Source: an uncultured Mycoplasmatota bacterium (GTDB lineage: Bacteria; Bacillota_I; Bacilli_A; RF39; UBA660). Taken from it: a stretch of DNA of 21,326 nt. Below the pieces are notes generated by a model. The model saw only the letters and a list, made by a program, of their open reading frames with translations. It ran no database searches and was not told the origin of the DNA. The stretch is taken from contig CAOJKG010000007.1 of NCBI GenBank assembly GCA_948437815.1, forward strand, positions 1-21,326, written 5' to 3'. How positions within the stretch are numbered: position 1 is the stretch's first letter; each line of letters opens with the position of its first letter. Below are positions 7,017-14,333 of this stretch, piece after piece. The position numbers and the translations under genes are program-made.

Positions 7017-8393
7017 ATGAAAAATAAAATTGTAGATTATAAAAATATTCATTTAATTGGAATTGGTGGTGCAAGCATGTATGCCATCGCAGCTCAACTA
7101 CATTATGACGGAAAATCTATTTCAGGTAGTGATATGCAAGAATCAGATAATACTACTTATCTAAAATCTATAGGTATTAATGTAACTATTGGTCATGATT
7201 TAAAATTACTAGAAAATGTAGATTTAGTTATTTATACTGCAGCGATAGATCAAAGTGATCCTGAACTTGTTTATGCGAGTGATAATAACATTGAATGTGT
7301 TGAACGTGCAATATTTTTAGGGGAATATACCAAAGATTATGAAAACTTAATTTGCATAAGTGGTACGCACGGAAAAAGTACAACTACAAGTATGATTGCA
7401 AGTGTATTTTTAGAAGCTTCTTTAAATCCTACTATTCAAATAGGTGCTTCTTTAAGAAAAATTAATGGTAATTTTTATATAGGAGATAAAAAATATTTTA
7501 TTTTAGAAGCCTGTGAATATGTTGATTCTTTCTTACATTTTCATCCTACAAGTGAAATTATCTTGAATATTGATAATGATCATTTGGATTATTTTGGCAA
7601 TATTGAAAACACAAAAAATTCTTTTAAAAAATATGTAAATCTTCTACCAGAATCAGGTTGTTTGGTTGTAAATGTTGATGATAAAAATACTAGTGAATTG
7701 TTAAAACTTAGGAATAATACAATTACTTATGGTATAGAAAATATTAATGCAGAAGTTCAAGCTAGAAATATTACTATATCAGATTTTGGTTATCCTTCTT
7801 TTGATTGTTATGTTAATAATGAATATTTAGAAACTTTTACGTTGAGTGTTTTTGGCCGTCATAATATTTTAAATGCTTTAGCTACTATTAGTTTAGCTTT
7901 AAACTATAATATTTCTAAAACTATTATCAAAAAAGCTTTAAAAGAGTTTTCTGGAGTTGGTAGACGATTTGAATATCTTGGAGAATTTAATAAAGCTCAT
8001 ATATTTGATGATTTTGCACATCACCCAACAGAAATATTATCAACTTTTAATTCTTCTAAAAAAATTAAACATAATGAAACTTGGGCTGTATTTCAATCTC
8101 ATACTTATAGCAGAACTATAGAGCACTTAAATGAGTTTGCAGAAGTCTTACAAAAGTTTGATCATATCATAATATGCGATATTTATCCTGCTCGTGAGGA
8201 AAACATTTGGAATGTTAAAGAAAGCGATTTAGTGGATTTAATAAGTAAAAAAAATAAGAATGTTATTCACATTCCTACTTATCAAGAAATTGCTCTTTAT
8301 TTAAAGAAAAATATTAAAGAAAATGATTTAATTATTACTATTGGAGCTGGTCCCATCAATAAAGTGGCTAAAATATTATTAGATGAAAAGTAA
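7017..8393 (+). CDS. murC: UDP-N-acetylmuramate--L-alanine ligase
   Basis: MurC adds L-alanine to UDP-N-acetylmuramic acid using ATP, the first step of the peptidoglycan stem peptide, in the cytoplasm. The 458-aa length is normal for the family. Visible motifs are the N-terminal Rossmann loop IHLIGIGGASM (11-21), the ATP-binding GTHGKSTTT (116-124), HNILNALA (282-289), SGVGRRFE (312-319), the C-terminal DDFAHHPTEI (331-340) and DIYPARE (388-394). The GIGG loop and DIYPARE separate MurC from Mpl and from MurD, E and F. The start is fixed by AGAGGTGG 4 bases before the ATG. The gene stands alone on the plus strand, divergent from the T4SS-like operon and convergent with dusB, with which it shares a terminator. 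Confidence 0.93.
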   Translation: MKNKIVDYKNIHLIGIGGASMYAIAAQLHYDGKSISGSDMQESDNTTYLKSIGINVTIGHDLKLLENVDLVIYTAAIDQSDPELVYASDNNIECVERAIFLGEYTKDYENLICISGTHGKSTTTSMIASVFLEASLNPTIQIGASLRKINGNFYIGDKKYFILEACEYVDSFLHFHPTSEIILNIDNDHLDYFGNIENTKNSFKKYVNLLPESGCLVVNVDDKNTSELLKLRNNTITYGIENINAEVQARNITISDFGYPSFDCYVNNEYLETFTLSVFGRHNILNALATISLALNYNISKTIIKKALKEFSGVGRRFEYLGEFNKAHIFDDFAHHPTEILSTFNSSKKIKHNETWAVFQSHTYSRTIEHLNEFAEVLQKFDHIIICDIYPAREENIWNVKESDLVDLISKKNKNVIHIPTYQEIALYLKKNIKENDLIITIGAGPINKVAKILLDEK

Positions 8394-8408
8394 ACCTTTT
8401 CATTTTTT
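8383..8408. terminator. Shared terminator between convergent murC and dusB
   Basis: Perfect 8-bp arms ATGAAAAG (8383-8390) and CTTTTCAT (8396-8403), with loop TAAAC, are followed by a T-run on the plus strand. On the minus strand A-rich sequence precedes the stem, but the following T tract is weak. The murC stop is in the loop and the dusB TGA stop is in the right arm. Confidence 0.65.
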
Positions 8409-9386
8409 ATTATTTAAAAAATTTTCATATTCTTTTAAAATATTTAGAAATTCTTCTTCTGTTTGACTTTTACAAATGCGTTCTTTATATATTTTTGATT
8501 CAGGCATTCCCTTTAAATAATATAAAGCATGAGTCCTAATTTCAAGTAATGCTATATGTTCATTTTTATCCTCTTTTAAAAATCTATAATGCTCCTTTAT
8601 CATTTCTATTTTTTCATTATTTGATGGTTCTTCTATTATGGCATTATTTTCTAAATATTTTAAACATTGTTTAAATATCCAAGGATTGCCTAAAGCACCT
8701 CTTCCTATCATGATAGCATCACACCCAGTTTCGTCAAGCATTTTCTTGGCTAAAATAGGGCTTGTAATATCCCCATTACCAATAACAGGAATGTTAACAC
8801 TTTCTTTTACTTTTTTTATAATATCCCAATTAGCTTTACCACTATATCCTTCACTTCTAGTCCTGGCATGAATTGCTATAGCACTAGCTCCATTTTTTTC
8901 ACAAATTTTCGCTACTTCTACAGCATTTATATTTTTTTCATCCCATCCACTCCTTATTTTTACAGTGACAGGAACGTTTACACTTTTGACAACAGCTTTA
9001 ACTATTTCTCCAATTTTTTCAGGATTTTTTAATAAAGCACTGCCAGCTTGAGCTCGTACTGCCACTTTTGGAACTGGACATCCCATATTAATATCTATTA
9101 TGTCTGGATGCATTTTTTCTTCTATTAATTTAGCAGCAGCTACAAAAGTTTTAATATCACTACCAAATATTTGTTGAACTATTGGCCTTTCTTCTTCACT
9201 CATTTTTAGTAAATTAAAAGTTTTTTCGTTACCATATGCTATAGCATTAGTACTAACCATTTCAGCATATATTAAACCTGCACCCATTCCTTTTATTATT
9301 TTACGATATGATGTATTTGATATTCCTGCCATAGGAGCTAAAACAAGTTGATTTTTTATTTCGATGTTTCCTATTTTCCATTTCAT
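8400..9386 (-). CDS. dusB: tRNA-dihydrouridine synthase (DusB type)
   Basis: This FMN enzyme reduces uridines to dihydrouridine in tRNA D-loops using NADPH. The 328-aa protein shows the N-terminal LAPMAGISN (16-24), the active-site Cys103 in NMGCPVPK, the FMN/phosphate-binding IHARTR (172-177), GNGDI (203-207) and GRGALGNPWIF (228-238), and a helical C-terminal RNA-binding domain. TIM-barrel order and length match DusB, the usual single Dus of Bacillota. It lies 15 bases after pduL with a modest AAGAGAT site and is probably cotranscribed with it. Its stop is TGA, the only TGA stop I noted among the genes. Dus subtype is by family resemblance; the catalytic class is certain. Confidence 0.92.
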   Translation of the reverse strand: MKWKIGNIEIKNQLVLAPMAGISNTSYRKIIKGMGAGLIYAEMVSTNAIAYGNEKTFNLLKMSEEERPIVQQIFGSDIKTFVAAAKLIEEKMHPDIIDINMGCPVPKVAVRAQAGSALLKNPEKIGEIVKAVVKSVNVPVTVKIRSGWDEKNINAVEVAKICEKNGASAIAIHARTRSEGYSGKANWDIIKKVKESVNIPVIGNGDITSPILAKKMLDETGCDAIMIGRGALGNPWIFKQCLKYLENNAIIEEPSNNEKIEMIKEHYRFLKEDKNEHIALLEIRTHALYYLKGMPESKIYKERICKSQTEEEFLNILKEYENFLNNKK

Positions 9387-9401
9387 ATTTTATCTCTTTT
9401 C

Positions 9402-9983
9402 TTATATTTTACGAATTTCTACTTCATCACCATTATTCAGTAAAAAAGCGTTGGCATCATCGCGATCTATATGAATTTCAAAAAAACCGTTAGACTTAAT
9501 CTTAATAAAAGCTTCCATTTCACCGCCTTTATCGTTATTTACAATTAATTTTACTAAATCATCATTTTTAAATCCTAGTTCCTTAGCTTTTTTCTCATTC
9601 ATGTGTACATGTCGTTCTGCTATTATGCAAATGTTTTTTAAGGTTATTTCTTTTTTATCTGTTACTAAAGTTATTGTTTCACTGTCTTCTAAATCACTAC
9701 TTTCTCTAACAGGTGGATTTATCCCTAATATGTAAGCATCACTTTTTAATATCTCTGCTTGATTATAATTACGATATGGACCCATTACTCTTACTCTTTC
9801 AATTGTTCCTTTTGGCCCTTTTATAGTTAATGTTTGATTACTTGCAAATTCTCCGATTTGACTGATTGGCTTTTTCATTGTTAAAGGTTCATCAAATAAT
9901 TCTTCATATAATTCTTTAGTTAAATGAACATGTCTATTACTAATGGCAATTTTTCCATATATTTTTTCTTTAATATTTTTCAT
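9402..9983 (-). CDS. pduL: Phosphate propanoyltransferase / phosphotransacylase PduL
   Basis: PduL moves an acyl group between CoA and phosphate (acetyl- or propanoyl-CoA to acyl phosphate), feeding ATP production with acetate kinase. This 193-aa protein has both family His motifs, SNRHVHL (15-21) and AERHVHM (122-128), which bind the two zinc ions, plus ISQIGEFA (40-47), GPKGTIERVRVMGPYR (56-71) and HIDRDDANA (171-179). The N-terminus begins almost at the first domain, with no long amphipathic encapsulation peptide. No microcompartment shell genes are nearby, so a soluble housekeeping phosphotransacetylase for acetate fermentation is more likely than a metabolosome enzyme. The site before the ATG (GAAAGTGAG) is weak. 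It has its own extended -10 promoter and probably drives dusB. Confidence 0.92.
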   Translation of the reverse strand: MKNIKEKIYGKIAISNRHVHLTKELYEELFDEPLTMKKPISQIGEFASNQTLTIKGPKGTIERVRVMGPYRNYNQAEILKSDAYILGINPPVRESSDLEDSETITLVTDKKEITLKNICIIAERHVHMNEKKAKELGFKNDDLVKLIVNNDKGGEMEAFIKIKSNGFFEIHIDRDDANAFLLNNGDEVEIRKI

Positions 9984-10013
9984 TTTTTACTCACTTTCTT
10001 TTATATTGTTTTT

Positions 10014-10022
10014 ATTATAACA
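10014..10022 (-). promoter_or_regulatory. Extended -10 promoter of pduL-dusB
   Basis: On the minus strand this is TG-T-TATAAT (-10 at 10019-10014, TG at 10022-10021) with no clear -35. It sits just past the murE terminator, about 30 bases before the pduL ATG. Confidence 0.55.
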
Positions 10023-10031
10023 TATTAAAAG

Positions 10032-10056
10032 AAAAAAGAAGAGAGTTTACTCTTCT
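10032..10056 (-). terminator. Intrinsic terminator after murE
   Basis: On the minus strand, AGAAGAG (10056-10050) pairs with CTCTTCT (10043-10037) and a T-rich run follows. The murE TAA stop lies in the 6-base loop. Confidence 0.65.
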
Positions 10057-11516
10057 AAATTCATTTTATTTTTTATTTCTTTTATTACTTCTAATTCACT
10101 AAAGTATTTTTTTTCTCCTTTTACATCTTGATATTCTTCATGACCCTTTCCTACCAAGAGTATTAAATCACCATTTTCTGCATTATTTATAGCATATTCA
10201 ATAGCATCTTTTCGATCTTCTATTTCTATATATTTTGCATTTACTTTATCTAATCCAACTTTAATATCACTATTAATGGATTCGATGCTTTCAAATCGTG
10301 GATTATCTTCGGTAATTATACATAAATCACTAGACCCACCTATTATTTCACCTAAATTATATCTTCTTTCTTTAGGTCGATTACCGCCACCACCAAATAC
10401 ACTAATTAATCTCTTAGGATTATAAGCTCTTAATGTTTTCACTAGTTCTTTCATACCATCTTCAGTATGAGCATAATCTATTAAAACTTTAAATTTTGAG
10501 GTTATTAGAGCTATCTCCATTCTACCTCTAACTTTAACATTTATTAATGCTTCTTTAGCTTTACTTGTATCTAAACCTAGAGCTTTTGCTACCGCTATAG
10601 CACATAAAGAATTATAAATATTAAACTCTCCAGGTATACTTGTTTTAAATGTATCTTCTATTAATCCTATTGTATTAAATTCAGAACCAAAGAAGTCTTC
10701 TTCATTTATTAATTCTATGCTTTCAGCTTTAATATCAGCTTTATTATTAATACTGTAGGTAATTACTGGTACTTCAACATTTCTTAATACTTTATCTAAA
10801 TGCATAGAATCATTATTCGATACTACTTTTTTACTGTTTAAAAATAGTTTATTCTTACAAGATACATACTCATCCCAACTTTCATGTTCACTGGGACCTA
10901 TATGATCTGTAGTTAAATTAGTTAAAACTCCAATATCAAATATTATTCCTGCAAGACGATTTAATTTAAATGCTTGACTAGAACATTCCATAGTTACGTG
11001 AGTAATACCATTATCTTTCATTTCTTTTAAATATTTGAATACTTCATATGATTCGGGTGTTGTATTATCAGTATGAATAACTTTATCATTATATTTAACA
11101 CCGATACTTCCTATTAAACCACATTTAATTCCCATATTATTTAATATGTCTTTTATCATATGAGTAGTAGTTGTTTTCCCTGTTGTTCCTGTAACACCAA
11201 TAATAGTTAATTCTTCATCTGGATTACTAAAATATGCTTTAGATAAATAAGCTAAAGTTATTCTTGTATCATCAACTTTAATAATATTTATATCTTCTTT
11301 TATATCTACAATTTTAGATACAACTATAGTATTGGCTCCATTTTTAATAGCATCTTTAATATAATCATGACCATCACTATTATATCCTACTAAAGCAATA
11401 TACATATCATTTTTTGTTACTTTACGACTATCATATTTTATATCGTTTATCTCAGTATCTAAGTTTCCTTTTAAAAGTGTAAAACTTATATTTTTTAGTA
11501 AATCATTTAATTTCAT
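10047..11516 (-). CDS. murE: UDP-MurNAc-tripeptide ligase, probably meso-DAP-adding
   Basis: MurE adds the third residue to UDP-MurNAc-L-Ala-D-Glu. The 489-aa protein has the ATP loop GTTGKTTTT (110-118), ECSSQAF (177-183), the carbamylated-lysine region around Lys221 (SCKNKLF), DYAHTEDGM (347-355), FGGGGNRPKERR (374-385) and DNPRFE (404-409). In characterised enzymes the DNPR arginine contacts the second carboxylate of meso-diaminopimelate, while lysine-type MurE differs there. With dapF directly upstream in the same operon, meso-DAP is the likely substrate. The start follows dapF by 10 bases, and its GGGAGG site overlaps the dapF stop, which suggests coupling. A terminator forms around its own stop. 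Confidence 0.93.
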   Translation of the reverse strand: MKLNDLLKNISFTLLKGNLDTEINDIKYDSRKVTKNDMYIALVGYNSDGHDYIKDAIKNGANTIVVSKIVDIKEDINIIKVDDTRITLAYLSKAYFSNPDEELTIIGVTGTTGKTTTTHMIKDILNNMGIKCGLIGSIGVKYNDKVIHTDNTTPESYEVFKYLKEMKDNGITHVTMECSSQAFKLNRLAGIIFDIGVLTNLTTDHIGPSEHESWDEYVSCKNKLFLNSKKVVSNNDSMHLDKVLRNVEVPVITYSINNKADIKAESIELINEEDFFGSEFNTIGLIEDTFKTSIPGEFNIYNSLCAIAVAKALGLDTSKAKEALINVKVRGRMEIALITSKFKVLIDYAHTEDGMKELVKTLRAYNPKRLISVFGGGGNRPKERRYNLGEIIGGSSDLCIITEDNPRFESIESINSDIKVGLDKVNAKYIEIEDRKDAIEYAINNAENGDLILLVGKGHEEYQDVKGEKKYFSELEVIKEIKNKMNLEE

Positions 11517-11526
11517 GATTACCTCC

Positions 11527-12378
11527 CTATTTTATATGTGAAACCTCTATTTCACTTTCAAAGACAAAATTACTTGGCCCTTTCATATATAGTTCATCAC
11601 TATATTCTATTTCTAATGGTCCTCCAATTTGCTCTACGGTACAAGTATTTTCTGTTAAACCTAATCTACTTGCTATTACAACAGCTGTTGAACAACCTGT
11701 TCCACATCCAATTGTCTCTCCGGTTCCTCTTTCCCATTCTCTTATTTTAATATAATTCTTATTTATAATTTCTGCAAAAGTTACATTAGTTTTCTTAGGA
11801 AATACGTCAGTATTCCGTTCAATCGCTGGCCCATATTTTGCAACATCGAAATTCATGACATTACTAACAAATATGACAGTGTGAGGATTTCCCCAAGATA
11901 AACTACTCATTATAAATTCTTGATCTAATATTTTAACTTTTTCTTCAATAAATTCTGACTTAGTTGTATTAACTGGTATAAGCTTAGAATCAAATATTGG
12001 TTTTCCAATATTAGCTTTGATATTTGATACTAAATTGGCTTCATTAATTGTTAATTCTAATCTTTTTATGCCTCCTAATGTTTCAATAGTTAAATTAGTT
12101 TTTGTTGTTAATTTATGATCATAAACAAATTTTCCTACACTTCGAATGGCATTACCACACATTTCAGCTTCAGTACCATCTGGATTAAATATACGCATTC
12201 TAAAGTCTGCTACAACACTTGGACATATTAGTACCATGCCATCACTACCTATACCAAAATGTCTATTTGAAATAAATCTAGATAACTCATTTAAGTCATT
12301 TGGTAATTCTTGATTAATTGTTTCAATATAAACATAATCATTACCATATGCTTGCATTTTTGTAAATTTTATTTTCAC
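11527..12378 (-). CDS. dapF: Diaminopimelate epimerase
   Basis: DapF interconverts LL- and meso-diaminopimelate, the last step before use in lysine synthesis or the wall. The 283-aa protein shows KMQAYGNDYVYI (7-18), the first catalytic cysteine Cys74 in AEMCGNAIRS, WGNPH (162-166) and the second catalytic cysteine Cys225 in GTGETIGCGTG. Both proton-transfer cysteines are present. The start codon is GTG at 12378; family alignment (start KIKFTKM then GND) supports it, although the ribosome site (AGAAGTGA) is poor. It lies 11 bases after the PLP enzyme gene and 10 before murE, so the three form one operon, and its product is the likely substrate of MurE. Confidence 0.95.
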   Translation of the reverse strand: MKIKFTKMQAYGNDYVYIETINQELPNDLNELSRFISNRHFGIGSDGMVLICPSVVADFRMRIFNPDGTEAEMCGNAIRSVGKFVYDHKLTTKTNLTIETLGGIKRLELTINEANLVSNIKANIGKPIFDSKLIPVNTTKSEFIEEKVKILDQEFIMSSLSWGNPHTVIFVSNVMNFDVAKYGPAIERNTDVFPKKTNVTFAEIINKNYIKIREWERGTGETIGCGTGCSTAVVIASRLGLTENTCTVEQIGGPLEIEYSDELYMKGPSNFVFESEIEVSHIK

Positions 12379-12389
12379 TTAAATCACTT

Positions 12390-13568
12390 CTATTCTAATG
12401 CTTGTTTTAAATCATTTATTATATCATCAGCATCTTCAATTCCCACTGAAAGTCTTAATAATGTATCAGTTATACCTAATTCATTTCGTACTTCTTCACT
12501 AACTTCAGTATGGGTTCTACTAATTGGGTGTGTAATTAAACTTTCAACTCCACCTAAACTTTCGGCGAATGTTATTAATTTAATTTTATTTAATATTTTA
12601 TTAACATTTTCCATATTATCTACTCTAAATGATATCATACCACCAAAACCAGTAGATTGTTTTTTTGTAGTTTCATAATCCGAATGATCTTCAAATCCAA
12701 CAAAATAAACTTCTTCTATATGTTCGTGGTTTCTTAAGAAATTAGCTACTTTAATAGCATTTTCTTCATGTTTTTTCATTCTTAAAGCTAGAGTTTTAAT
12801 TCCTCTTAGTAATATCCAAGAATCCATTGGTCCTAAACCTGCTCCATTAATGTACATCTGTATTTCTAATTTATCTCCTATAGATTCATCTTTTACTACT
12901 ACTACACCTGCCAAAACATCATTGTGCCCACCTAGATATTTTGTTCCACTATGAAGGACAATATCAGCGCCTAAAGTTAATGGTCTTTGGAAATATGGTG
13001 TTAAGAATGTATTATCTACTACTACTAATGCTCCTATATTATGAGCTATATCACAAATTGCTTTGATATCAGCTACACGCATCATAGGATTAGATGGAGT
13101 TTCAATAAAAATCATTTTTGTATTTTCTTTGATTGTACTTTTTAATAAATCTAAATTTCTTAAATCTATTCTGTTGCTTTCTATACCAATTGGATTTAAT
13201 ACTTCATCAACGCAACGTACAGTTCCACCATATATATCATCTGATAATATAATATGATCTCCTTTTTTTAATAAAGAAAATACCAAGGATACTGCAGCCA
13301 TTCCAGAATTAACCGCAAATCCTCTTTCGCCATCTTCTAATATGCACATTGTTCTTTCTAATTCCTCACGAGTAGGATTTATGCATCTAGCATAATTATA
13401 ATTTGTTCTATCTTCAATAGAAGGATGTTTAAATGTTGCTGTTTGATAAATTGGATAACTTAAAGAACCTGTATAAGGATCTACTCCATTAGCACCATGA
13501 ACAACAATTGATTCTAATTTTAAATTTTCTTTCTTATCATTATTCTTGTAATCTTTGAAATTTTTCAT
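12390..13568 (-). CDS. Trans-sulfuration PLP enzyme (cystathionine gamma-synthase/lyase family)
   Basis: This is a Cys/Met-metabolism PLP enzyme of 392 aa. The start is ATG at 13568, 4 bases after AAGGAGG; an upstream frame extension to 13589 reads through that site and is rejected. Visible residues are YNYARCINPT (57-66), SGM (88-90) at the cofactor phosphate, Asp185 in VVDNTF, and the PLP-binding Lys210 in SGTKYLGGH. Near the C-terminus SLGGVESLITHP and a THTEVSEEVR stretch are typical of cystathionine gamma-synthases and gamma-lyases. Sequence alone does not settle synthase (MetB/MetI), lyase (MccB) or methionine gamma-lyase. It is first in an operon with dapF and murE, and its promoter carries a palindrome, so it may be controlled by sulfur or amino-acid status. 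That is inference. Confidence 0.88.
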   Translation of the reverse strand: MKNFKDYKNNDKKENLKLESIVVHGANGVDPYTGSLSYPIYQTATFKHPSIEDRTNYNYARCINPTREELERTMCILEDGERGFAVNSGMAAVSLVFSLLKKGDHIILSDDIYGGTVRCVDEVLNPIGIESNRIDLRNLDLLKSTIKENTKMIFIETPSNPMMRVADIKAICDIAHNIGALVVVDNTFLTPYFQRPLTLGADIVLHSGTKYLGGHNDVLAGVVVVKDESIGDKLEIQMYINGAGLGPMDSWILLRGIKTLALRMKKHEENAIKVANFLRNHEHIEEVYFVGFEDHSDYETTKKQSTGFGGMISFRVDNMENVNKILNKIKLITFAESLGGVESLITHPISRTHTEVSEEVRNELGITDTLLRLSVGIEDADDIINDLKQALE

Positions 13569-13579
13569 TTTTCCTCCTT

Positions 13580-13597
13580 GGAAACACAAGCATTTCC
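13580..13597 (-). other. Small hairpin in the leader of the PLP enzyme gene
   Basis: In the transcript, GGAAA and TTTCC arms around an 8-base loop sit directly before the AAGGAGG ribosome site. An alternative pairing CTTG-CAAG would partly cover that site. It is only five base pairs, so a regulatory role is uncertain. Confidence 0.3.
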
Positions 13598-13624
13598 TTA
13601 AGTCTAGTATACTAGAGGACTTAA
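13598..13624. promoter_or_regulatory. Candidate operator: palindrome over the -10 of the PLP-dapF-murE operon
   Basis: A perfect 12-bp palindrome, CTAGTATACTAG (13604-13615), is flanked by TTAAGT (13598-13603) and ACTTAA (13619-13624), an imperfect 27-bp dyad. It covers the -10 TATACT. Its position suits a repressor site. I could not match it to a named regulator. Confidence 0.55.
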
Positions 13625-13635
13625 TTAGTTGTCAA
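13606..13635 (-). promoter_or_regulatory. Promoter of the PLP enzyme-dapF-murE operon
   Basis: On the minus strand the -35 is a consensus TTGACA (13635-13630) and the -10 is TATACT (13611-13606), with 18-base spacing. The -10 lies within the palindrome at 13598-13624. It is the best-matching promoter in the window. Confidence 0.7.
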
Positions 13636-13675
13636 GAAATCCCCTTTTTACTTTACACTTTTACTATATTATATG

Positions 13676-13706
13676 AAAAAAGATAAGAATTATTTTTTCC
13701 TATCTT
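13676..13706 (-). terminator. Intrinsic terminator after the P-loop kinase-like gene
   Basis: On the minus strand, AAGATAgGAA (13706-13697) pairs with TTCtTATCTT (13689-13680), one mismatch, followed by a T-run. The TAG stop of the gene (13702-13700) lies in the first arm. Confidence 0.65.
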
Positions 13707-14206
13707 ATTTTATTTTCAGCATTTTTTAATGTATTAACAAATTCTAAAGCATCTTTATCTAATTGGTCTAGAGTATCATTGTGTATGTGATAGTCATATT
13801 CATAATTTTCAACATTGGCATCAGAATAATTCGATGTTATATTATCTAACCCTACTCTTTTTACTAATAGAGTTTTGGTATTAAATGCATTTTTTGCTCT
13901 AGTTATTTCTTCTGGTTCTCTAATATGAATAAACATTATTTCATATTCTGAATTCTCAAAGTGTTCTACAGCACTCGCAATACTTTTAAATGCCATATCA
14001 TTATATTCCGTAGTTAAACGTTTTAAATCACTTAAGAATTTGCGATCTTTTTCTGTTTTTCCTCCATCCCATCCAATGTAAGTTGCTATTTCCTTTACTT
14101 TATCTATTGAAGAAAAATTAAATACTTTGGCATACTTTGAAACCATTTCAACAAAAGTATCTTTACCACTCCCGCCAGTTCCATTAATAATTATTATCTC
14201 TTTCAT
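13700..14206 (-). CDS. P-loop kinase-like protein, possibly a (deoxy)nucleoside monophosphate kinase
   Basis: This is a 168-aa single-domain protein with a Walker A loop NGTGGSGKDTF (8-18), a motif IREPEEI near 96-102 that could be the lid or substrate arginine region, and an IHNDTLDQL stretch near the C-terminus, as in small kinases such as dNMP kinases and dephospho-CoA kinases. The segment FSSIDKVKEIA (30-40) recalls the substrate site of phage-type deoxynucleotide kinases. It is divergently transcribed from thyX with back-to-back promoters, so a role in dNTP supply is plausible. Exact substrate cannot be read from sequence; it could act on other small molecules. The start is well set by TAGGAGG 6 bases upstream. 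Confidence 0.7.
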   Translation of the reverse strand: MKEIIIINGTGGSGKDTFVEMVSKYAKVFNFSSIDKVKEIATYIGWDGGKTEKDRKFLSDLKRLTTEYNDMAFKSIASAVEHFENSEYEIMFIHIREPEEITRAKNAFNTKTLLVKRVGLDNITSNYSDANVENYEYDYHIHNDTLDQLDKDALEFVNTLKNAENKIR

Positions 14207-14227
14207 ATTATTAATTCCTCCTATTTA

Positions 14228-14256
14228 AATTTACAAAAAAAGTAGATATTTGTCAA
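14228..14256 (-). promoter_or_regulatory. Promoter of the P-loop kinase-like gene
   Basis: On the minus strand the -35 is TTGACA (14256-14251) and the -10 is TAAATT (14233-14228), with 17-base spacing. The -10 is 3 bases short of consensus but the -35 is perfect. Confidence 0.45.
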
Positions 14257-14262
14257 TTCTTA

Positions 14263-14292
14263 TTGCTTTTATTTTAAAAATTTGGTTATAAT
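14263..14292 (+). promoter_or_regulatory. Promoter of thyX
   Basis: The -35 is TTGCTT (14263-14268) and the -10 is TATAAT (14287-14292), with 18-base spacing, the same layout as the murC promoter. It lies 41 bases before the ATG. Confidence 0.55.
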
Positions 14293-14333
14293 TAGGTATA
14301 AGATTATTTGATCTATAATGAGGAGGTATATTT

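Noticed and set aside
8400..8402. Mollicutes-type code with TGA as Trp
   Set aside because: Conserved genes are full length with no internal TGA, Trp is always TGG, and dusB ends at TGA at its normal length.
13569..13589. N-terminal extension of the PLP enzyme
   Set aside because: The AAGGAGG ribosome site lies inside it and points to ATG at 13568.
13568..13640. S-box (SAM) or T-box leader before the trans-sulfuration gene
   Set aside because: The leader from the predicted start of transcription is only about 35 bases, too short for either, and has none of the conserved boxes.
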